From HyVt-560 sp964577195 (lineage in GTDB: Bacteria > Pseudomonadota > Gammaproteobacteria > UWMA-0217), in NCBI GenBank assembly GCA_964577195.1, contig CAZNYF010000066.1:1-15363 (forward strand): a DNA stretch of 15,363 nucleotides, given 5' to 3'. A model generated the notes under the pieces. It had not been told where the DNA came from. It did no database searches and was given only the letters and a program-made list of their open reading frames with translations. The position numbers and the translations under genes are program-made. Shown piece by piece: positions 6,539 to 12,821 of the stretch (its first letter is position 1; each line of letters begins with the position of its first letter).

Positions 6539-7081
6539 TTACTTAAGATAGCTCTTCTTCAAATATTTAATTTCTCTGTCAATATCACTTGCTTTCAGAC
6601 TATCTATTGCCAGTGTATAAACAAATTCAGGCGTGGGACTGATTAGATAAATATTATCGTTCTTTTTATCCGCAGGTATAAAATCCACATCAAACTGAGC
6701 CATAAAATTATCAATCGATGAGGCATTTGAACCCATGCTAATGGCTACAGTCGGATACTTTTTCTTCAATCCTCTTAGCTGGATATGATCTGCCACATCA
6801 TCAATAACCAAAAGCGTTTGCGCCATTTCAACCTTATTTAAAACCATTAGCCGATGCTGACAATTTGACTCACAGGCAGATGAAGCAAAAACCATCGCTG
6901 TCCACTGCCCTTGAAAAAAAGCGGGACTGATCGACAACTGATCAATCTGAAAAAGTGCAGCATATTGAATTGTAACCGGTGGAAAAATTTCAGTTGCGCG
7001 AGCTTGATAAGGTACTTGTTGCTGGCAGCCAGCAGCCGCTAGTAAGACAATAATTAAACCAAGAATTTGTAATAGACGCAT
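6539..7081 (-). CDS. Sco-like thioredoxin-fold lipoprotein with CxxxC
   Basis: The 180-residue product has a lipoprotein signal: MRLLQ, a hydrophobic core, then LAAAGC with Cys19 as the lipidated residue. It should be anchored to a membrane and face the periplasm. A strand (TAMVFASS) leads into CESNC (Cys70 and Cys74), the CxxxC spacing of SCO1/SenC copper chaperones for cytochrome oxidase. The later strand IYLISPTPEFV matches the family's YLIDPDGRFV-type strand. The Pro usually after the second Cys is missing (CQH). The distal His of the family's DHS motif is not apparent; the matching place reads KNDN. Thiol-disulfide exchange or altered metal binding is therefore possible. It is the last gene of the minus-strand run, 110 bp after the repeat protein. 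Family placement is by motif only. Confidence 0.65.
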   Translation of the reverse strand: MRLLQILGLIIVLLAAAGCQQQVPYQARATEIFPPVTIQYAALFQIDQLSISPAFFQGQWTAMVFASSACESNCQHRLMVLNKVEMAQTLLVIDDVADHIQLRGLKKKYPTVAISMGSNASSIDNFMAQFDVDFIPADKKNDNIYLISPTPEFVYTLAIDSLKASDIDREIKYLKKSYLK

Positions 7082-7191
7082 AAACTAATTCTCACAGGTT
7101 TTAGAAAATAATGGGATTCCCCAACTTGGGGGTATCTTCCGCCAATCCTTGAGCACTGAGATAATCTGTAGAAGTTTAGACCCATCAGTGG

Positions 7192-8232
7192 CTAGAGAGA
7201 CGAATTTAATGCGCCTAATAGCGTCAGTGACTCGGCTCGCTTCACTGTACAGTGCTCGATACAGTCTGCGTGGCAGTTATCGCGAAACACCTCAATGATC
7301 AATTCAAAGTCATCGGCAACCTCTTGAGCAAGCACCGCGTCTTTGGTTAACTCTGCCAGTGCCAGTCGTGCAGAAGCCAAGTTAATTTTAGTTAGCACTG
7401 CCAGGTGAACGGGTATTTGTTGCTCAGTCCAAACTCTGAGCGCCTTTTCATAAGCTTTAATGGCTTCTTCCAGCCGCTGTGGATTTTCTTCTCGCTCGCC
7501 CTGACTTTGTAGTACAACGCCACGATTATTATGAGTCATTGCCCAGCCTATCGGCTGCTCTTCTAAATCATCTCGTTGTGCTGCTGCATTTTTATAGGCT
7601 ACAACGGATTTTTGAAAAACACGATTGCCTTTCATCAACATTCCCTGAGCATGAAAAGCAACGCCAAGGCATTGCATGGTTGCCGCCCATGGGAGGGGGG
7701 TCTTTTCGCGTGTCCATACCAATGTTGCGTTGATAAAGGCATCCCCTGCTCTGGTCAGTAACTTTGTGCTGCCTTGTAGCTGGCCAAGAGCCTGCAACGC
7801 GGCGCCGAGATGATCTTGTGTTTGCGCCCATTCCGTTGGTGTCGATTCCTGAGTACGCTCTTCTAACGCAAACTCGAAAGCCTGGATTGATGCTTCTAGC
7901 AACGTAGCATCGCGCAGCTGCTGACCGAGCGCGGCCAGTACATTGCCGAGGGCATCCTGGATTTCGGCCCATTCGAGGGAATCCTGAGCTCGGAACTGAT
8001 CGGTTAATTCACGCTCAAAAGCTTCACGCGCATTTTCAAGCATCGCTTGCGAGTATTTATGGTGACAAAGATTACCTTGCGCATTGCGCAATTTATTATC
8101 CAGTTCAACGGGCTCGTTGTCCGTTTGCGGTTCTTCAGGCACTTGCTCAGGAAATCGATTTCTAAAAACTGCTATCGACTGCTCCAGCGCGGCATTGTCT
8201 GGATAAAAAATATAGTTATGTGAGGCTTTCAT
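7192..8232 (-). CDS. TPR-like repeat protein
   Basis: The 346-residue protein has no signal peptide or membrane helix and is probably cytoplasmic. After an acidic N-terminal part, five helical repeats of about 47 residues run from about residue 84 to 320. Each opens with a pattern like P-x-x-W-A-x-T-Q-x-x-L-G and carries an A-L-Q-A-L-G-type helix, then a second helix such as EEAIKAYEKALRVWTEQ. The fifth repeat has lost the Trp. These are extended tetratricopeptide-type repeats, which usually bind other proteins. The C-terminal end contains three Cys in a CHADCIEHC segment. The ATG at 8232 has a weak GGAT upstream. The gene follows the SlyD-like gene by 26 bp, so the two are probably co-transcribed. 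The partner is unknown. Confidence 0.8.
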   Translation of the reverse strand: MKASHNYIFYPDNAALEQSIAVFRNRFPEQVPEEPQTDNEPVELDNKLRNAQGNLCHHKYSQAMLENAREAFERELTDQFRAQDSLEWAEIQDALGNVLAALGQQLRDATLLEASIQAFEFALEERTQESTPTEWAQTQDHLGAALQALGQLQGSTKLLTRAGDAFINATLVWTREKTPLPWAATMQCLGVAFHAQGMLMKGNRVFQKSVVAYKNAAAQRDDLEEQPIGWAMTHNNRGVVLQSQGEREENPQRLEEAIKAYEKALRVWTEQQIPVHLAVLTKINLASARLALAELTKDAVLAQEVADDFELIIEVFRDNCHADCIEHCTVKRAESLTLLGALNSSL

Positions 8233-8258
8233 GGATATCCGAATCTAAAACTAAGAAA

Positions 8259-8759
8259 CTAATTAAGAATGTCGTTGAGATCCGGATCAGCGCCAACAGC
8301 ACCACCAAGGTCGATTTCTTCATCTGTCGCTTCACGGATGGTCAAAACCTCCAATGCAAAAACAACATCTCTACCACAAAGCGGGTTATTTCCGTCTACC
8401 GTCAAGGTTTCTTCATCGAAGCGCGTGACGATAAAACTTTTGGGATCACCTTTTTCATTTTCCATGGTAATAGTCATACCGATTTCCCGATATTCTTCAG
8501 GCACGTTTTCGAGACTATCCGTAAACACCAGCGACTCATCTCTCTTACCATATAACTTTTCAGTATCAATGGGTATTTCTATGACATCACCCACCATTTT
8601 ACCCACCAGCTCTTTAGTCACCTGTTCGGACATCACATCATTGACGCCATGAACGTAACCCAGCGGATAATCAATTGTGACGAGTACATCACCCGTTTTC
8701 ACATCGATGACTTTGTAATTTAATTCAACAAATCTTTCGTTTTCTATTGTGTCAAACAT
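8259..8759 (-). CDS. SlyD-like FKBP-type peptidyl-prolyl cis-trans isomerase
   Basis: The 166-residue product follows the SlyD pattern: an initial strand (VELNYKVIDVKTGDVL), the YPLGYVHGVNDVM segment around residues 31-43, an EIPIDTEKLYGKRDESL flap, an inserted chaperone-type domain, and the closing DGNNPLCGRDVVFALEVL. Such proteins catalyse prolyl isomerisation and assist folding in the cytoplasm. The family's usual GNHPLAG is GNNPLCG here. The long His/Cys-rich metal-binding tail of E. coli SlyD is absent; the protein ends in an acidic tail, so nickel delivery is unlikely. It sits 47 bp after the 116-residue gene and 26 bp before the repeat protein, all on one strand. A role in folding APS reductase or neighbouring products is only a positional suggestion. 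Confidence 0.88.
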   Translation of the reverse strand: MFDTIENERFVELNYKVIDVKTGDVLVTIDYPLGYVHGVNDVMSEQVTKELVGKMVGDVIEIPIDTEKLYGKRDESLVFTDSLENVPEEYREIGMTITMENEKGDPKSFIVTRFDEETLTVDGNNPLCGRDVVFALEVLTIREATDEEIDLGGAVGADPDLNDILN

Positions 8760-8806
8760 ACTAGAAGAACCTAAATAAACTGTTTGGGGATAAACTTGTA
8801 TTTAAC

Positions 8807-9157
8807 CTAGAAAAGTGTGGCACCAAATATTTTCACTTTTTTCTCTTCATAACCCAAAACCAATCTACCAAGCCATTCACCTTCTTTTTTGGTATTGGTC
8901 TGCTTATAAAGCACCGTCACATGTTCGCCACGGCGAATCATACCGAGGTAATCATATTTTTTAGAGAGGTTTTTTGTTAACTCGGCTCTGGCAAACTGTT
9001 TACCCATTTCTACCTCGTTTGCACCCAGCATCATTGCTGCTGAAAAGTTACGAGTAAAAGCACCGTAATTTTCTTCATTCGAGAACCTGACAAGGTCTTC
9101 CCACATAGGATGAGCAAGCTCTAAAATTTCTTCATCTGTTTTCTCAAGAATGTTCAT
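8807..9157 (-). CDS. conserved-looking hypothetical protein downstream of aprA, possibly NTF2/SnoaL-like
   Basis: I do not firmly recognise this 116-residue soluble protein. It has no signal or membrane segment and no cysteines. The N-terminal half is helical with an aromatic pattern (HPMWEDLVRFSNEENYGAF, then FSAAMM). The C-terminal half alternates like beta strands (HVTVLYKQT, EWLGRLVLGYE, KVKIFGATLF). This long-helix-then-curved-sheet layout resembles small NTF2/SnoaL-like alpha+beta barrels; that is inference. The ATG at 9157 has a strong GGAGAAG upstream. It is the first gene after the aprA terminators and is followed by the SlyD-like gene 47 bp on, so it probably heads a separate transcript or depends on read-through from apr. 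Confidence 0.8.
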   Translation of the reverse strand: MNILEKTDEEILELAHPMWEDLVRFSNEENYGAFTRNFSAAMMLGANEVEMGKQFARAELTKNLSKKYDYLGMIRRGEHVTVLYKQTNTKKEGEWLGRLVLGYEEKKVKIFGATLF

Positions 9158-9192
9158 ATAACTTCTCCGCGATAAAACATTTTCATTTTATC

Positions 9193-9211
9193 AAAAAAAT
9201 CCTTTCAGGAT
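9193..9211 (-). terminator. second Rho-independent terminator after aprA
   Basis: Read on the minus strand, ATCCT, a GAA loop and AGGAT form a 5-bp stem followed directly by a run of T residues (plus-strand A's at 9193-9198). It lies right after the larger hairpin at 9212-9249, giving two stops in series. Confidence 0.6.
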
Positions 9212-9249
9212 AAAAAAAGGACCAACACATAACATGTTGATCCTTTTTT
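9212..9249 (-). terminator. Rho-independent terminator of the aprMBA operon
   Basis: On the minus strand GGATCAACA and TGTTGGTCC pair fully, with one U-G wobble, around a TGTTATG loop region. The stem extends through A/T runs and ends in seven T's. It starts 49 bp after the aprA stop. The wobble pairs in minus-strand RNA but would be a C-A mismatch in plus-strand RNA, so it is built for apr transcripts. Confidence 0.88.
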
Positions 9250-9297
9250 AAAAGCAAAAATAGTTAGCCGGCTAAATAATTTTAGCCATAAATTCGC

Positions 9298-11169
9298 TTA
9301 ATCCTCGTCATCACTTACCAGGTGATAGCAAGGTGCTTTTGACATAGTGTACTCACCAGTATCGCGATCACGATGAGAAACTGTCAGTACATGCCAGTTT
9401 TTATCATCCAGTTTCATCGCGTCACCACGGTAGTAGTAACCAGGCCAGCGAGTTTCCTTACGGAACAACGTGTGCTGAAACACGGCCTCAGAAGTAAGGA
9501 AACGATGCTTCAATTCCCATGCACGAAGTAATTCGTGGATGTCTTCTGCAGCAATCTTCTCCAGATCTTCTTCGAAAACTTTCATCTTCTTGAGTCCGAT
9601 CATCAGCAACTTGTCGTTGGTCATGTAGTTAACACCAAAACCACCACAGTACTCGTCCATCATTTTCTGAAGACGATCAAGACCCTGACGCGGGTTGATG
9701 TAGTTAGGGTTAACAGAACCAGCAACGATCTCGTTACGGCCAACTGTGTAAACTTCCATCGGCTTGTAGATTTTTTCTTTCAGATCAGCAATTTGCTTGT
9801 CTGAAACTACGATGCCTTCGGCCTTGCCATCATCAATATATTGACAAGCAGCTTTAGCAGCTAGACGACCTTCTGTGAAAGAACCGGATGAAAACGCGTG
9901 TGGTGTACCACCAACAGCATCACCAGCACCAAACATGCCTTCAACGGTGGTCATACGGTTATAGCCCCAGAAGTATTCCTCAGGAGATACATCCTCAGGA
10001 CCTGAGCACCATGCACCACAACCAGTTGCGTGTGAACCCATGACATAAGGCTCAGAGGTTGTTAATTCAGGGTTTTCGTATTTAGGATCAACGTCAGTTG
10101 CCGCCCAAAGTACCGCTTGGCCAACAGTCATACCCAAGAAGTTGTGCCAGCCAATTTCTTCAAGATGAGGATCCTGGAATGCTTCCATGGTCACCATGTG
10201 GATTGGGCCACGACCAGCATTCACTTCATTGATGAATGCATGGTTACGTAAACAGGTCGGAATTGGTTTGTGCGAGAAATGTTGATTCTCTGTATCCAAG
10301 TAGGCTTTACCAACCATTTTGGCTAATGCAGGGAACCACTTGGATTCATACTCTTCACCCATACCATTTTGCGTATAAGTTTTGAGATGCAGGAAGTATG
10401 CGCCAACAGGACCGTAACCATCTTTAAAACGAGCCAGTACGATACGATTTTCCATTTGCGTCATTTTTGCGCCAGCATCGATCATAAGACCGTATGCAGA
10501 ACCCGAAGACCAAGGTGCATACCAAACGCGACCTGCACCTTCACCCACTGAACGTGGCTTAAAGATGTTTGACGCGCCGCCGGCACCAACAATCACAGTC
10601 TTTGCTTTAAAGACGTGGTAGTTACCCGTACGAACGTTAAAGCCAACAGCACCCGCAACGCGGTTTTCTTTGGCATCGTCCATTAACATGTGCGTTACGC
10701 AAATGCGGTTGAATACCTTGTCAGCAGATTTCTTCGCAGCTTCAGCAACGATAGGTTTGTATGACTCACCGTGAATCATAATCTGCCAGCGACCTTCGCG
10801 CAGATAAGAACCCGTCTTGGCATCACGCATAATGGGCAGGCCCCAGTCTTCAAACTGGTGAACAGCCGAATCAACATGACGAGCCATGTCAAAAGCCAGA
10901 TCTTCACGAACCATACCCATTAAATCCATACGTGCATAACGTACGTGATCTTCAGGATTATTTTCGCCCCAACGTGTACCCATGTAACAGTTGATCGCAT
11001 AAAGACCCTGAGCTACCGCACCAGAACGATCAATGTTCGCTTTTTCAGCAATGACAATTTTCTTGTCCTTGCCCCAATATCTCGCTTCAAACGCAGCACC
11101 TGTACCGCCGAGGCCAGCACCTGCAACCAAAACGTCGATATTGTCTTCAATAATAGTTTTGTAACTCAT
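9298..11169 (-). CDS. aprA: adenylylsulfate (APS) reductase alpha subunit AprA
   Basis: AprA is the FAD-containing catalytic subunit of dissimilatory APS reductase. In sulfur oxidisers it works in reverse, turning sulfite plus AMP into APS in the cytoplasm. The 623-residue product has the FAD-binding GAGLGGTG at residues 17-24, RSGAVAQGLYAINCYMG, the HGESYKPIVAEAAKK region, VGAGGASNIFKPRSVGEGAGRVWYAPW, and GAGDAVGGTPHAFSSGSFTEGR. All are typical of the AprA branch of the fumarate reductase/succinate dehydrogenase flavoproteins. The length is normal. Its ATG overlaps the aprB stop by one base (TAATG), so the subunits are translationally coupled, and AGGGG lies about 12 bases upstream. The aprM-B-A order points to an oxidiser rather than a qmo-type sulfate reducer. 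Confidence 0.97.
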   Translation of the reverse strand: MSYKTIIEDNIDVLVAGAGLGGTGAAFEARYWGKDKKIVIAEKANIDRSGAVAQGLYAINCYMGTRWGENNPEDHVRYARMDLMGMVREDLAFDMARHVDSAVHQFEDWGLPIMRDAKTGSYLREGRWQIMIHGESYKPIVAEAAKKSADKVFNRICVTHMLMDDAKENRVAGAVGFNVRTGNYHVFKAKTVIVGAGGASNIFKPRSVGEGAGRVWYAPWSSGSAYGLMIDAGAKMTQMENRIVLARFKDGYGPVGAYFLHLKTYTQNGMGEEYESKWFPALAKMVGKAYLDTENQHFSHKPIPTCLRNHAFINEVNAGRGPIHMVTMEAFQDPHLEEIGWHNFLGMTVGQAVLWAATDVDPKYENPELTTSEPYVMGSHATGCGAWCSGPEDVSPEEYFWGYNRMTTVEGMFGAGDAVGGTPHAFSSGSFTEGRLAAKAACQYIDDGKAEGIVVSDKQIADLKEKIYKPMEVYTVGRNEIVAGSVNPNYINPRQGLDRLQKMMDEYCGGFGVNYMTNDKLLMIGLKKMKVFEEDLEKIAAEDIHELLRAWELKHRFLTSEAVFQHTLFRKETRWPGYYYRGDAMKLDDKNWHVLTVSHRDRDTGEYTMSKAPCYHLVSDDED

Positions 11170-11651
11170 TAGTAGTACACCCCTGCTTTAAGAGTCAGGC
11201 CATTGGACTCGAGCGTGTGGAGACCACCTTCATCAAGACGAATGTATTTAGGTTCGTTAAACAACAGATGGCTATCTACCATTTCCTTGCTAGGTGCAGA
11301 CTCATCAGCAAGTTTAGGAATCCCTGTACCCCAGGGCTTGGTGGTGATCGGCGCGAGCAGATCGAAGTCTTTCTTACCGTTGCGGAACCGGATGCGCCAG
11401 GCGATGGTGCCTTTATTCTCATCACGGACTACTCGTACTGAGTGGCCTAGTGGAGCAAAGTCAGCATAACCACGCACATCAATTGCGTTGTGAGGGCAGG
11501 CCTTTACACAGGAATAACATTCCCAGCACATGTTAGGTTCGATGTTATAAGCGCGTCGAAGTGTCTTATCAATATGCATGATGTCAGATGGGCAGATGTC
11601 AACGCACTGGCCACAACCATCACACCGAGTCATATATACAAAAGTAGGCAT
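11169..11651 (-). CDS. aprB: adenylylsulfate reductase beta subunit AprB
   Basis: AprB is the iron-sulfur subunit that carries electrons between the AprA flavin and the membrane partner. The 160-residue product has two [4Fe-4S] ligand sets: Cys10, 13, 16 and 20 (CDGCGQCVDICP) and Cys42, 45, 48 and 52 (CWECYSCVKACP). The AprB-specific tail that wraps around AprA follows (DFAPLGHSVRVVRDENKGT and onward to the C terminus). The length is normal. The ATG at 11651 has a purine-rich AGAGAGAAA upstream. The gene is 36 bp after aprM and overlaps aprA by one base. Confidence 0.97.
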   Translation of the reverse strand: MPTFVYMTRCDGCGQCVDICPSDIMHIDKTLRRAYNIEPNMCWECYSCVKACPHNAIDVRGYADFAPLGHSVRVVRDENKGTIAWRIRFRNGKKDFDLLAPITTKPWGTGIPKLADESAPSKEMVDSHLLFNEPKYIRLDEGGLHTLESNGLTLKAGVYY

Positions 11652-11687
11652 AATATTTCTCTCTAAATTAGTAGGTTAAATTAAGTG

Positions 11688-12539
11688 TTAGTAGTGGTTT
11701 GGTGATTCACGTTTGATACCAAGCCCCATTTCGGGTGGGTTAGTGCCCATGTACTCGGGAATATCCGGAAACTTTGTTTGAACTTCGGAAGACGTCAGAT
11801 CAAAATCAGCTGGCAGATTCTCTCTTGAACCATCCGCTTTAGTCAAACGCTTCTGGAAAGCCGCTGCTGGCTTGAAAAACATGTGAGCAAACTTGGACCA
11901 AAGCACACCAGCAAAAAGGAAGGTCGCAGCGATGACGAAGAAGATGAAGAACAGATCAGATGCAACTGAAATACCAGAAGACTGAAGGAAAGACCAGATC
12001 AGCGCGAAAGTACAAGTTGCGAGTAAAGAAACGATAAATAAATCCGCCCTAACCAGCTTGTACCACTTAGCGCCTTCAGAATTCACATCAACTCGAATTG
12101 AGAACCAGAACCAGTAACCACCGATGCACAAAGATAATGCGCCTAGGTGCCAGAGGAGAGGCCAGATAGACGGAGTTGAATCACCCGCGCCGAGATAGCC
12201 AAAAATCATAATAGCTGTACTCGCAACAAAAGCGATGAAACCATACATGGTAAAAAGATGAGAGATTCTGCGTTTGGTGTTTGAGAACTCCGCAGATGTT
12301 AGTACTTCACTGGTCAGAACTTTCGCAGCAATCGAGGCTTTTTCACCACCGCTCACTGTACGAGTTGCTACAGCCTTGGCTTTCTCTGCATTCTCAAAAA
12401 AGTATTTAGCGCTTTTCTTATGAATCATGTCCAGCACAGTGCCGCCCACAACCAAAAGAAACATTAATATGACATATACCTGCATTGCGCCAGCCGGTAT
12501 ATACGCCGTCATCTCGACGAAGGGGTTAGTAGTAAGCAT
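11688..12539 (-). CDS. aprM: APS reductase membrane anchor AprM
   Basis: This 283-residue integral membrane protein has about five hydrophobic helices, near residues 15-37, 95-118, 130-152, 170-192 and 200-222 by eye. A soluble loop of some 45 residues follows helix 1 and a hydrophilic C-terminal tail is present. In purple and other sulfur bacteria aprM directly precedes aprBA and is thought to anchor the reductase and link it to the quinone pool. Sulfate reducers use QmoABC for this. The position, the order and the membrane topology support the call. Histidines within or next to helices (SHLF, LWHLG, FAHMF) could be haem ligands, which I cannot confirm. I prefer the ATG at 12539: a GTG four codons upstream (12551) would abut the GAGGAG sequence that serves as ribosome binding site. 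Confidence 0.88.
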   Translation of the reverse strand: MLTTNPFVEMTAYIPAGAMQVYVILMFLLVVGGTVLDMIHKKSAKYFFENAEKAKAVATRTVSGGEKASIAAKVLTSEVLTSAEFSNTKRRISHLFTMYGFIAFVASTAIMIFGYLGAGDSTPSIWPLLWHLGALSLCIGGYWFWFSIRVDVNSEGAKWYKLVRADLFIVSLLATCTFALIWSFLQSSGISVASDLFFIFFVIAATFLFAGVLWSKFAHMFFKPAAAFQKRLTKADGSRENLPADFDLTSSEVQTKFPDIPEYMGTNPPEMGLGIKRESPNHY

Positions 12540-12680
12540 TATTTTCTGCACTCCTCAGCAATATTGAAATTGGAAACCGCGCGAGTTTGAACCATTCGCC
12601 CGACGATAGCTAGTCAACAAATTCTCTTAGCAGATAAGCTGGACTAATTAGAGAATAACGATATGCTACTAATAGCAATA

Positions 12681-12703
12681 TAAACAATAGTTTACATTGT
12701 TTA
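12681..12703. promoter_or_regulatory. 23-bp perfect palindrome, candidate operator between aprM and hrpB
   Basis: TAAACAAT (12681-12688) and ATTGTTTA (12696-12703) form a perfect 8-bp inverted repeat with a 7-bp spacer (AGTTTAC). It lies 141 bp upstream of aprM and 118 bp upstream of hrpB. The dyad size fits a dimeric regulator. It does not match the Fnr/Crp consensus, and I cannot name the regulator. Confidence 0.4.
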
Positions 12704-12774
12704 TCCAGACTAAAAATTACGCTTTACCCTGCTTAAGTGCGTGAATTAGCAATTAGCCGGTGCTCACTTGGTTA

Positions 12775-12803
12775 TTGCAATCAGCCAGCAGGACAAATAG
12801 ATA
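12775..12803 (+). promoter_or_regulatory. candidate sigma-70 promoter of hrpB
   Basis: TTGCAA (12775-12780), a 17-bp spacer and TAGATA (12798-12803) resemble a -35/-10 pair. A start near 12810 would leave a leader of about a dozen bases before the ATG, and no Shine-Dalgarno sequence is seen. This is a plausible match by eye only. Confidence 0.35.
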
Positions 12804-12821
12804 CTGTAATATCCAATCCGC

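Noticed and set aside
7592..7972. 126-codon minus-strand ORF within the TPR-like gene
   Set aside because: It is a shadow frame of the repeat protein, with Arg/Cys-rich composition typical of out-of-frame translation.
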